Source: an uncultured Clostridia bacterium (GTDB taxonomy: Bacteria; Bacillota; Clostridia; TANB77; CAG-465). Taken from it: 64,000 nt of DNA. Where the stretch lies: the NCBI GenBank assembly GCA_934169925.1, contig CAKPOO010000003.1:96176-160175 (forward strand). Reading direction: 5' to 3'. Positions 1 to 7,900 of this stretch are shown one piece after another (within the stretch, counting starts at the first letter, position 1; every line of letters starts with the position of its first letter). Below the pieces are notes generated by a model. It did not search any database. It saw nothing but the letters and a program-made list of their open reading frames with translations, and had not been told where the DNA came from. Position numbers and translations under genes: made by a program.

Positions 1-10
1 TCTCAAATGT

Positions 11-43
11 TATAATTAAACTGTAGAAGTTAGTTTAAGGAGG
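11..43 (+). promoter_or_regulatory. -10 box and RBS of the first pilin gene
   Basis: A perfect TATAAT lies at 11-16 and AAGGAGG at 37-43, six bases before the ATG at 50. The -35 region would fall at or before the window edge, so the promoter is only half visible. It suggests that transcription of the T4SS locus starts here. Confidence 0.6.
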
Positions 44-49
44 AAATTT

Positions 50-466
50 ATGAAAAGTTCAAAAAAATTCTTATTAAGAATAATACCAGTTTTTGTTGTT
101 TTAAGCATAATATTAACTTCAGTAACAGGAGTTTTTGCATTTGGTAATTTTAATGATATTTCTGAGATTAATAAAGGTGCAGGAACTACTGGTGATGGTG
201 TTACATCTGTTAATGGTGCTGTAAATAGAGTATGGAAAACTGTTGTAACTGTTTTACAAATATTAGCAGTTGCTGCAATAGTTATAGCTGGTGTAAGATA
301 TATGTTTGCTTCAGCTGATACAAAAGCTGATATAAAAGGACAAACAGTTGGACTTGTTGTTGGTGCTGTACTTGTTTTCGGTGCATCATTTATCGTTCAA
401 TTTATTATTAATGTTACTTCAGATGTTACAGGGGTAAAAGAATCACAACAAACACAACAACAATAA
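50..466 (+). CDS. T4SS pilin-like protein (TrbC/VirB2 type), copy 1
   Basis: This 138-residue protein has a Sec-type signal peptide (residues 1-30, ending near FAFG) and two hydrophobic helices at about 63-83 and 95-120. They are joined by a short charged loop with the motif RYMFASADTKADIKG. This hairpin architecture is that of VirB2/TrbC pilins, which build the T4SS pilus or channel in the membrane. The C-terminus is Gln-rich. The start is fixed by AAGGAGG six bases upstream. The same helix-loop-helix recurs in the next two genes and twice in the protein at 1403. The order pilin, PrgI-like, VirB4 downstream supports the call. Sequence alone cannot tell whether it is a true pilin or another small channel subunit. 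Confidence 0.75.
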   Translation: MKSSKKFLLRIIPVFVVLSIILTSVTGVFAFGNFNDISEINKGAGTTGDGVTSVNGAVNRVWKTVVTVLQILAVAAIVIAGVRYMFASADTKADIKGQTVGLVVGAVLVFGASFIVQFIINVTSDVTGVKESQQTQQQ

Positions 467-479
467 TAATGTTTTTATA

Positions 480-506
480 AAATCAGGCTTGACCTGATTT
501 TTTTAT
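480..506 (+). terminator. Intrinsic terminator after pilin 1
   Basis: An 8-bp stem (AAATCAGG with CCTGATTT, 480-487 and 493-500) has a 5-base loop and is followed by a T run. It lies between pilin 1 and pilin 2, so it probably attenuates rather than isolates: no clear promoter separates the two genes. Confidence 0.75.
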
Positions 507-524
507 TAAAGATAGGTGAGATTT

Positions 525-905
525 ATGAATAAATTTAAAATCTTTGCAATAGTCATACTTGTTATTACTTTATTTTTAACATTATATCCAGTGGTGTATG
601 CAGATTTTGGAGAAGGTTTTGATCCTAGTAAGGTTGCATATGATAAAGTGTTAGAGGATGATACAGGTGTTGGAAAAATTACAAGCCCTATAAACAAAAT
701 TTTTAATACAATAGTTAGAATTTTACAAATTTTGTCTATTGCAGGAATAATATTAACAGGTCTTAGATATATGCTTACAACTGATACTTTAAAAAAAGCA
801 GATTTTAAAGAATCTACTATGTATTTGATAATAGGTATGGTTATAGTATTTTGTGCAAGTACAGTAATTGAATTTATTGTAAAAGCTGCAGATGAAGTAA
901 TATAG
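525..905 (+). CDS. T4SS pilin-like protein (TrbC/VirB2 type), copy 2
   Basis: This 126-residue paralogue has a signal peptide (residues 1-26, ending VYADF) and two membrane helices joined by a loop with the motif LRYMLTTDTLKKADFK. An in-frame GTG lies at 516, but it sits inside the ribosome binding site AGGTGA (514-519), so the ATG at 525 is the better start. It is the most divergent of the three single pilins: one residue is inserted in the loop and its N-terminal segment has little similarity to the others. It probably forms part of the same T4SS channel or pilus as its neighbours. Confidence 0.7.
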   Translation: MNKFKIFAIVILVITLFLTLYPVVYADFGEGFDPSKVAYDKVLEDDTGVGKITSPINKIFNTIVRILQILSIAGIILTGLRYMLTTDTLKKADFKESTMYLIIGMVIVFCASTVIEFIVKAADEVI

Positions 906-925
906 TAAAAGGAGGATTAAGATAC

Positions 926-1300
926 ATGAATAATAGTTACAAAATATTATTTAAAATAATGGCTATTGTATTTATAGGTATCATTATTGCAAGTAATGTT
1001 AGCATTGTTTTTGCAGATGATCTTTCTGATTTTAACAGTACAGATTTTAATGCTGGAGAAGAAAGCGTAGAAAAGATTGATACTGCCGTTCTTAAAATTT
1101 GGAAAACAGTTGTTACAATTTTACAAATTGTTTCTGTTGCAGCTGTTATTATTACTGGACTTAAGTATATGTTTGCATCATCAGAGAAAAAAGCTGACAT
1201 AAAATCTATGTCACTTGGATTTATTGTTGGGGCAGTTATTGTCTTTGGATCTTCGTTTGTTGTATCCTTTGTTATAAAAGTTGTACAAGATACAATATAA
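926..1300 (+). CDS. T4SS pilin-like protein (TrbC/VirB2 type), copy 3
   Basis: This 124-residue protein has a signal peptide (1-31, ending VFADD), a short acidic mature N-terminus, then the two-helix pilin unit with loop motif GLKYMFASSEKKADIK. It resembles copy 1 more than copy 2. An AAAGGAGGA site at 907-915 sets the start. Only 20 bases separate it from copy 2, so the two are co-transcribed. A strong terminator follows, which makes pilins 1-3 a separate short transcription block ahead of the channel genes. Confidence 0.72.
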   Translation: MNNSYKILFKIMAIVFIGIIIASNVSIVFADDLSDFNSTDFNAGEESVEKIDTAVLKIWKTVVTILQIVSVAAVIITGLKYMFASSEKKADIKSMSLGFIVGAVIVFGSSFVVSFVIKVVQDTI

Positions 1301-1317
1301 TAAGCTTAAATATTAAT

Positions 1318-1359
1318 AAAAAATCTACTTTTTCATTAAAAAAAGTAGATTTTTTTTTA
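1318..1359 (+). terminator. Intrinsic terminator after pilin 3
   Basis: A long stem (AAAATCTACTTTTT with AAAAAGTAGATTTT) is followed by nine T. It ends the pilin block before the promoter of the double-pilin gene. Confidence 0.85.
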
Positions 1360-1368
1360 CTTTATTGA

Positions 1369-1374
1369 TATAAT
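1369..1374 (+). promoter_or_regulatory. -10 box of the double-pilin/T4SS core operon
   Basis: A perfect TATAAT lies 34 bases before the ATG at 1403. No good -35 hexamer is seen because the region upstream is the T run of the terminator. Its placement directly after a terminator supports a real start site for the main T4SS operon. Confidence 0.5.
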
Positions 1375-1402
1375 TTGTATGTGAAAATAGAGAGGTTATT
1401 TT

Positions 1403-2371
1403 ATGAACAAAAAGATATTTAGTATAGTTATTATGAGCATAGTATTTTTTGCTATGATAGGTGGCAATGTATTTGCATGGGTAGAGTCTGATGACGTATC
1501 AAGTTTAAGGAGTGATGAAATAGCAGAAAATATAAAAAGTAGTTTTAATAGTAAAAATATAGATGATTTTTTTTGCTATGTAAATTATGGATATAGTGAT
1601 TTATCATCTGAGCAAAAAGAAGAAGTTGATCCATTGATAGAATATTCAGTAAAAAATTATAAAAGTCAGCTACTAAGTGCTACAAATAAATTAGATCCTA
1701 CTGAAGATCCAATAAGTTCACAACTTGATAGTGTTTGGAATAAATTTGAAGGTGGAAAGAGCTTTACTTCTAATGCGTCATCTGGTTCAAAGTCAGACGA
1801 TGATAAGAAAAAAGCTGCTGATGATTGGTTTGGTCAAGCTACTTCTTGGTGGGGAGATGCTAAAAAAAGTGGATTTACAATTCCACAAGAAGCTCAGGAT
1901 GTAATAGATCAATTTACCGATATGATTAACATTATAGGTACAACTTTAATATTTGTTGCAACAATTGTTCTTGGAATTAAATTTATATTTGGAAGTATTG
2001 ATGGAAAATCTGAAGCAAAGGAAGATATGATTACTTTACTTGTAGCTTGTGTATTTTTCTTTGGATGGAATGGAATAATGGGGATTCTTTTAAATAATGC
2101 TCATGATGACATTGCAATAGTTGAAGGTGAAACTAGTTACGTAACTGTAATTTCTAAAATGTTAACTGTATTTAGAACAATTTCAAATTGTTTACTTGTT
2201 GTTGGTGTTATTTATGTAGGTATAAAATTTATATTTGCTGGTGCACAGGGAAAAGCAGATTTAAAAGCAAAATCTGGTTTTTTTATAATTGGTATTATAC
2301 TTGCATTTTGTACAGTAAATGTTCTTACTTTCTTATCAGATGTTATAAATCAAGTATTAACAAAAACATAA
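1403..2371 (+). CDS. Double-pilin-domain membrane protein of the T4SS
   Basis: This 322-residue protein starts with a signal peptide (1-25, ending VFAW). A hydrophilic segment of about 145 residues follows, acidic and Ser/Lys-rich, with a WFGQATSWWGDAKK stretch. Then come two consecutive pilin-like helix pairs at about 172-235 and 249-320. The loops GIKFIFGSIDGKSEAKED and GIKFIFAGAQGKADLKAK match each other and the loops of the three single pilins upstream, so this is a tandem fusion of two VirB2/TrbC-like units behind a new extracytoplasmic domain. It may anchor or cap the pilin assembly (inference). RBS AGAGG is at 1391-1395. It heads the operon running into PrgI and VirB4. Confidence 0.7.
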   Translation: MNKKIFSIVIMSIVFFAMIGGNVFAWVESDDVSSLRSDEIAENIKSSFNSKNIDDFFCYVNYGYSDLSSEQKEEVDPLIEYSVKNYKSQLLSATNKLDPTEDPISSQLDSVWNKFEGGKSFTSNASSGSKSDDDKKKAADDWFGQATSWWGDAKKSGFTIPQEAQDVIDQFTDMINIIGTTLIFVATIVLGIKFIFGSIDGKSEAKEDMITLLVACVFFFGWNGIMGILLNNAHDDIAIVEGETSYVTVISKMLTVFRTISNCLLVVGVIYVGIKFIFAGAQGKADLKAKSGFFIIGIILAFCTVNVLTFLSDVINQVLTKT

Positions 2372-2398
2372 GGAATATAAGAATTAGGGGGTTAATAT

Positions 2399-2800
2399 AT
2401 GGGAAAATCTTATTATGTTCCACGTAGTGTTAAAGGTGAGACAAGAATACTTATTATATTTACAGTTAAGTCATTTATTTTTACTCTTGCTTTTGGACTT
2501 ATAGGTGGTGGAATTTGGGCTTTAGGCTCAAATCTATTTGGAATGGGAATGTTTCCAGGAATTGCAGTTACAATTTTATTTGGAGGATTTGGTTATTTAA
2601 TTGGTACAGCTAAAATACCTGATTCACCAATAATGGGACCATTTCAAAAAGCTGGTGGTGAATATGTTAGTGAAATAATTAAAAGATTTATCACTTTTAA
2701 ATCAAGAAAAAAAATATATTTATATAATTACAATAGAGAAAATATAATTAATAATAAAAATAATAAAAATAGTAGTAATAACAAAGGAGGAAAAAAATAA
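2399..2800 (+). CDS. PrgI family protein (VirB3-like T4SS subunit)
   Basis: This 133-residue protein begins with the PrgI-type N-terminus YYVPRSVKGETRIL, followed by two close membrane helices (about 20-42 and 50-68) and an amphipathic segment. PrgI proteins replace VirB3 in Gram-positive conjugation systems and sit next to the VirB4 ATPase, as here. The C-terminal 35 residues are unusual: basic, then Asn/Lys-rich low-complexity sequence. RBS AGGGGG is at 2386-2391. The stop codon overlaps the start of the next gene by one base (TAATG), which indicates translational coupling. Confidence 0.8.
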   Translation: MGKSYYVPRSVKGETRILIIFTVKSFIFTLAFGLIGGGIWALGSNLFGMGMFPGIAVTILFGGFGYLIGTAKIPDSPIMGPFQKAGGEYVSEIIKRFITFKSRKKIYLYNYNRENIINNKNNKNSSNNKGGKK

Positions 2801-4185
2801 TGCCTTATATTCTTTTAGGAGTTCTAGGTATATTTGGTGTAGTATTTTATTTTTATAATAAATCACAAACAAAAAAGGAAGATACTTCAAATATATCAAA
2901 TAAAGATAAAGATAAAAATAAAAATTCATCTTCTGGTACTAAATCAGCAGATGTAAAAAAAGATGATGTATTCAATTTTATGGAATTTGATAAAATTCAA
3001 GATGGTATGATTGTTCAAAATAAAGGAACAAAATATACAATGGCAATTAAATGTAAAGGGGTTAACTATGACTTAATGTCTGATGTTGAACAACTTGCAG
3101 TAGAAGAAGGATTTATTACTTTTTTAAATACTTTAAGATATCCAATTCAATTATATGTACAAGCACAAAATATTGATTTAAAAGGTGCTATTAATACATA
3201 CAAAAATAATGTAGCAAATATTAATGATGAATTTAATCAAATTGATAGAGAATATCAAAAAGTTCTTGAATCATTTGAAGCTTCTGAAGAAGATATTGAT
3301 AAAATTGAAAAAGAAAGAAGTAAAGTAAAAAATGTTTATGAATATGCAAACGATATTATAAACTACGTAGAAGTATTAGGATCTAATAAAGCATTATTAC
3401 AAAGAAGCTTTTATGTTTTATTATCATACTATACTTCTGAGATAAATGCTTCAAGTAACTTTAGTAAAGAAGAAGTTGTTAATATGTGTTATAACGAACT
3501 TTTAACAAGAGCAAAAGGTATTTGTAGTGCACTTGCAGGTTGTGGAGTTGAAGGTAAAGTATTAAACTCAAATGAACTTGCAGATCTATTATATAATGCA
3601 TATAACAGAGATGATAAAGGATTAATTGATGTTAAAAATGCGTTAGAATCAGGATTTTATAGATTATATTCTACATCAAAAGATGCTTATGAGAAAAAAG
3701 AAGAACTATTAGAAGCAGAAATTGAGAAAAAAGCAAAATTAAAAGCATATAAAGCAATTAAAACTTCAATAGAAAATGGTACATACGTTTCTGATAAAGC
3801 AAAAGAATTGCAAAACGAAGAAGTTGTAAGTAGAGTTGCAACTGAAATAGTAAAAAGAGAAGATGTTCCAGTTGAAGTAAAAAAAGATGCTCAAAAAAAT
3901 ATAATAGAGGAATATAGACAAGATAAAAGAAAAATATTACTTGAAATAAATGATGAAAAACAAGAAAAGTTATCAGAAGCTAATAAAGAAATTGAAAATT
4001 TGACAGGGGAAAAAGCAACTACTCAAGAAACAAATAAAGTTGAAGAAACTGCAAAAGATGTTGCAAAAGAAATCACAAAACAAGAACTAGATTTAAGAAA
4101 TGAAGAAGAAAATATTGCTCCTGTTTCTAATAATAAAGTAAATGAAAATTTCTTTGATGATTCAGAAGATGATAGTATAATTTAA
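2800..4185 (+). CDS. T4SS membrane-anchored TraC-like protein preceding VirB4
   Basis: This 461-residue protein has one N-terminal membrane helix (3-19), a Lys/Ser linker, then a domain from about residue 55 with the pattern LRYPIQLYVQAQNIDL. That pattern is typical of the TraC-like proteins encoded between PrgI and VirB4 in Gram-positive T4SS, which resemble a VirB4 N-terminal domain. From about 115 on it is largely helical and charged, with coiled-coil character, and it ends in an acidic tail. There is no Walker motif, so it is not an ATPase. RBS AAAGGAGG is at 2783-2790. It probably bridges the membrane complex and VirB4 at the cytoplasmic face (inference). Confidence 0.65.
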   Translation: MPYILLGVLGIFGVVFYFYNKSQTKKEDTSNISNKDKDKNKNSSSGTKSADVKKDDVFNFMEFDKIQDGMIVQNKGTKYTMAIKCKGVNYDLMSDVEQLAVEEGFITFLNTLRYPIQLYVQAQNIDLKGAINTYKNNVANINDEFNQIDREYQKVLESFEASEEDIDKIEKERSKVKNVYEYANDIINYVEVLGSNKALLQRSFYVLLSYYTSEINASSNFSKEEVVNMCYNELLTRAKGICSALAGCGVEGKVLNSNELADLLYNAYNRDDKGLIDVKNALESGFYRLYSTSKDAYEKKEELLEAEIEKKAKLKAYKAIKTSIENGTYVSDKAKELQNEEVVSRVATEIVKREDVPVEVKKDAQKNIIEEYRQDKRKILLEINDEKQEKLSEANKEIENLTGEKATTQETNKVEETAKDVAKEITKQELDLRNEEENIAPVSNNKVNENFFDDSEDDSII

Positions 4186-4208
4186 TTTAACTTTGGGGGA
4201 TTAGATAT

Positions 4209-6221
4209 ATGAGTAAAAAAGAAGATAAAAAGAATAAAAAAGATAAAAAGAATAAGGAGAAAAAAGGTAGTGTAAGTAATGAAGAGATTATAGCAAATAA
4301 CTCAGATGATTTTAATTCGTTAAAACTTAATCAATCTTCTTTACAAGATTTACTTGCTCCATCTGGTATAGATGCATCTCATTATGATTACTTAGAAATA
4401 TTTTCAAAAGTTTCAAGATTTGCTAGAACATTTTATGTTACAACAATACCAAGACAAGCTACATTTCCATACTTTTTATCTGGAGTATATGAATTTGGTG
4501 ATGTAAATACTTCTGTATATATAACACCTATATCAGAAACAACATCACAAAACGAATTAAATAAAACAATTGTAGAATTACAATCAGAAAGATATGTTGC
4601 AGAAGATAGAGGAGATATAAACAGAGCATCAGTACTATCTGCAAAACAAGCAGAAGCAGAAGCACTTCGTGATCAAATAGCTGCAGGTTATAACAAATTA
4701 TTTGATGCAACTATAGTTTGTACTTTGTTTTCATATACAAAAGCAGAACTTGATAAACTTTCTGAAATACTTGCAATGGAAGCATCAAAAACTCAACTTG
4801 GATTAAAAACAGCTTGGGCTTTACAAGAAGAAGGCTTTAAATCTAATTTACCTTTAAATTCGAATAAAATTACAAGAAAACATACTTTTGATAGAGGTTC
4901 TATGGCAACAGTATTTCCTTTTGTAAATGCCGATGCTGGTATGGATACAGGTGTTCCAATAGGAATTAACAAACAAACAGGATTACCTTTATTATTTGAT
5001 AATTTTAGTTCATCACTTACAAATTATAACATGATAATTTTTGGTAAATCTGGTGCTGGTAAATCTGTTACAATAAAAACTATAATGGCAAGATCTGCTA
5101 TATTAATGGGTGTTGAAAACCTTGTACTTGATGCTGAAGGAGAATATGTTGTTGTTGCTGATGCATTAAGAGGTATAAACGTTGATATTAGTCCAAAATC
5201 AGATACAATTATTAATATATTTGATGTTGAAACAGAAATTGAAAAAGATGAAATTACTGGTAAAGATAAATTTGTTTTAAATATCGAAAACAAAGTAGAA
5301 GATGTTACACAATCTCTTCTTACTATGGCAAGAGGTGCAACAAAATCTCAAGAAGTTAACGAACTTACAAAACAAATAATTGCTGAAATTGTTGCAGAAG
5401 AATATGCAGCAAAAGGTATTACTTCTGATCCGGATTCACTTTATACAAGTGAAACTACTTTTGATGAAGAAGGTAATATTGGTAAAATAAAAAAATTAAT
5501 GCCTACAATTAGTGATTGGTATGAAAGACTACTTAAAAAAGCAGAAGAAAATGAAAATGATACATACAAATATCACTATGATTATTTAGTTAAAGTTATG
5601 AAACAATATTGTAAAAAATATAATGGACAAATGGCATATTTTGACGGTCAATCAACATTTGATTTACTTGAAGGTTGTCCTTTCATAAACATTAACTTAT
5701 CTCAATTAGAGGAAAAATTTGCAAGACCACTTGCACAACAAATCTTACTTTCATGGATTTGGGAAAAATATGTTAAAAAGAACAGTGAAGATAAGACAAA
5801 AGCAAGACAAAAAAGAGTGCTTGTCGATGAAGCATGGATGCTTTTACCTTATCCTGAAGCTGTAGACTTCTTAAATACAATGGCAAGACGTGCTAGAAAA
5901 AGAAATGTTTCATTAACAGTTGTTTCACAGAAATTCCAAGATTTCTACGAAAACAAAAATGTTCAAGCAGTATTAACATCTGCTGATACAAAACTATTCT
6001 TAGCACAAGATAAATCTGAAATTGCTTATTTACAAGAAGTATTTAAATTAAGTGATGGTGAATCAAACTTCTTAATAACTTGCACAAGAGGTGAAGGATT
6101 AATTAAAATCGGATATTCATCAGCAGTTATTGCAATTAGACCAACTCAAAGAGAATTTGAGTTTGTTGAAACAAATATGACAAAATTATTTGAAATGAAC
6201 AAGAATAAAAATAGAATTTAA
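4209..6221 (+). CDS. virB4: VirB4-family T4SS ATPase
   Basis: This 670-residue cytoplasmic ATPase powers T4SS assembly and transport. The N-terminus is a Lys-rich tail, then the CagE/TrbE/VirB N-domain (about 45-260). The Walker A motif GKSGAGKS begins near residue 277, a Walker B VLVDEAWMLL lies near 537-546, and a VVSQKFQDF stretch after it fits the conserved C-terminal motif of the family. Length and motif spacing suit VirB4/TraE-type proteins of Gram-positive conjugative elements. RBS GGGGGA is at 4195-4200. No VirD4/TcpA coupling ATPase or VirB11 is present in the window, so this is the only energising ATPase seen. Confidence 0.9.
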   Translation: MSKKEDKKNKKDKKNKEKKGSVSNEEIIANNSDDFNSLKLNQSSLQDLLAPSGIDASHYDYLEIFSKVSRFARTFYVTTIPRQATFPYFLSGVYEFGDVNTSVYITPISETTSQNELNKTIVELQSERYVAEDRGDINRASVLSAKQAEAEALRDQIAAGYNKLFDATIVCTLFSYTKAELDKLSEILAMEASKTQLGLKTAWALQEEGFKSNLPLNSNKITRKHTFDRGSMATVFPFVNADAGMDTGVPIGINKQTGLPLLFDNFSSSLTNYNMIIFGKSGAGKSVTIKTIMARSAILMGVENLVLDAEGEYVVVADALRGINVDISPKSDTIINIFDVETEIEKDEITGKDKFVLNIENKVEDVTQSLLTMARGATKSQEVNELTKQIIAEIVAEEYAAKGITSDPDSLYTSETTFDEEGNIGKIKKLMPTISDWYERLLKKAEENENDTYKYHYDYLVKVMKQYCKKYNGQMAYFDGQSTFDLLEGCPFININLSQLEEKFARPLAQQILLSWIWEKYVKKNSEDKTKARQKRVLVDEAWMLLPYPEAVDFLNTMARRARKRNVSLTVVSQKFQDFYENKNVQAVLTSADTKLFLAQDKSEIAYLQEVFKLSDGESNFLITCTRGEGLIKIGYSSAVIAIRPTQREFEFVETNMTKLFEMNKNKNRI

Positions 6222-6249
6222 AAATTAAATTTAAAATGGATGAGGATTT

Positions 6250-7863
6250 ATGAAATTAATAAGGATGAAAAGGAAATTTACAAAAGTTTTTTGTGTGGCG
6301 ATATTCGTTATTGTTTTTATCAATTTCTTTGGTAGTGGAATTTACGCACAAGTAAATACAAATTATGGAGTAGGAGATAAAGGTTCAATAACAGTAAATT
6401 TAAGAAATTATAACGATGATAGTACTTTCTTATCAGTAATGGCTCAAATTATATATATAATTGCAGCTATATTTGAAAATATTATTGCTGGTTTATTTAG
6501 TTTGCTTACAGGAACAAAGGTGTTCCCATGGGCAGATAGAATTATATTTAATGCCATTCCATTTTTAGACGTAAATTTTATGAATCCACATTCAGGTTCT
6601 TTATTTGAATCTTCATCAGGCTCACAAACTGCTTTGGCAGGAGTTATACAAAATATATATTATACAGTATTTATAATTGCAGTAGCATTTTTTTCAGTAT
6701 GCGTAGGAATTTATGCTTTAAGACTTGTATTTGCAACTATTGCTTCTAAAAAAGCAGAGTATAAACAAGCAATAGTAAAAGTGTTAATGTCAATGCTTTT
6801 ATTATTCTTGACACATTATTTAATTTCATTTATATTTTTCGTAAATGAAAAATTAGTAGAAGTTGCATCTCAAATATTACTTAATAATTCAGAAGAGTAT
6901 CTATCTGAAGTTGCAGTAGATGATATAAAAACGGACAGAAAAAATGCAATGATTTCTAGTTACACAGATGGAAAAGATGGTTTACTTGGTCATTTTTCTA
7001 CTAGTGCGATAAAAAATAATAATTTGAATACTGAAACTAAAGAAGGAAAGTATAATTTAGAACATACTGATGCATATAACATTGAAAGTGGTTCAGGTGA
7101 AGATATAGCACCTAAATATGCTGACAATAAATATTATAAATATGTTGTTGCACTTGTTACTGGAAAATTTGAATCAAAAGATAATCCAAATATAACAATA
7201 AAAAATTGGAGTAAATACAAAGATAATGAACTTGCCGGTATATATAATCCTTCAACAGGACTTATTTATAGTGACTTGGGAGCTGATAATGTTACATCTT
7301 TTAGATTACTAAATTTATTAAGTGATGTTCAATATTTAGGAGATAAAATAGAAGGTGTTGTAAATGGTAAAAGTAGAACAGAGGCAATAGAAGCTATTAG
7401 AAAAGACTATACGTATTACTCTACAACAGTCACAACGAATAAGGATAATGAAACAATAGAATTCACAACTGGAAAAAGAATTCGTTATACAACTGCATTT
7501 ATAGATGTGTTAAAAAATAATCAACGTAAGTGTGATAATTTAGAACAAAGAATGACAGAACAAGAATTAGCTGCTTTTTTATATGATACATGGGATGCAT
7601 TAAAAGATGTAAAATATAAAGATATTGAATCTGTAACAAATAAGAATGTATTATCAGGGCTTAGTTCTTATTTTAAGAAAACAGCATATAATTCAAAAAG
7701 CTCACCTAAATTTAATATTATTTCATGTATATTATATGCAATTTTTTTAATACAATCTTTAATGTATTTTGTTGCATACTTTAATAGATTCTTTTATATT
7801 ATTGTACTTTCAATAATGGCTCCACTTGTAATAGTTTATGATTTCTTTTCAAGTCGGCGCTAA
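6250..7863 (+). CDS. VirB6/TrbL-like polytopic protein, N-terminal-half paralogue 1
   Basis: This 537-residue protein has a signal peptide (1-33), a hydrophobic stretch (64-90), the block FPWADRIIFNAIPFLDVNF (about 93-111), and membrane helices at about 133-161 and 172-200 around VNEKLVEVAS. A variable hydrophilic domain of about 280 residues follows, then two C-terminal helices (489-531) ending MAPLVIVYDFFSSRR. It matches the N-terminal part of VirB6/TrbL-like channel proteins but stops where those normally continue into a cytoplasmic loop and further helices. That continuation appears as a separate gene at 12729. It is the first of four tandem paralogues. Its last residues (SSRR) differ from the TK ending of the others. 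Confidence 0.65.
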   Translation: MKLIRMKRKFTKVFCVAIFVIVFINFFGSGIYAQVNTNYGVGDKGSITVNLRNYNDDSTFLSVMAQIIYIIAAIFENIIAGLFSLLTGTKVFPWADRIIFNAIPFLDVNFMNPHSGSLFESSSGSQTALAGVIQNIYYTVFIIAVAFFSVCVGIYALRLVFATIASKKAEYKQAIVKVLMSMLLLFLTHYLISFIFFVNEKLVEVASQILLNNSEEYLSEVAVDDIKTDRKNAMISSYTDGKDGLLGHFSTSAIKNNNLNTETKEGKYNLEHTDAYNIESGSGEDIAPKYADNKYYKYVVALVTGKFESKDNPNITIKNWSKYKDNELAGIYNPSTGLIYSDLGADNVTSFRLLNLLSDVQYLGDKIEGVVNGKSRTEAIEAIRKDYTYYSTTVTTNKDNETIEFTTGKRIRYTTAFIDVLKNNQRKCDNLEQRMTEQELAAFLYDTWDALKDVKYKDIESVTNKNVLSGLSSYFKKTAYNSKSSPKFNIISCILYAIFLIQSLMYFVAYFNRFFYIIVLSIMAPLVIVYDFFSSRR

Positions 7864-7900
7864 ACTTTAAATAATTACTAAATTATATGGATGGTTAATT

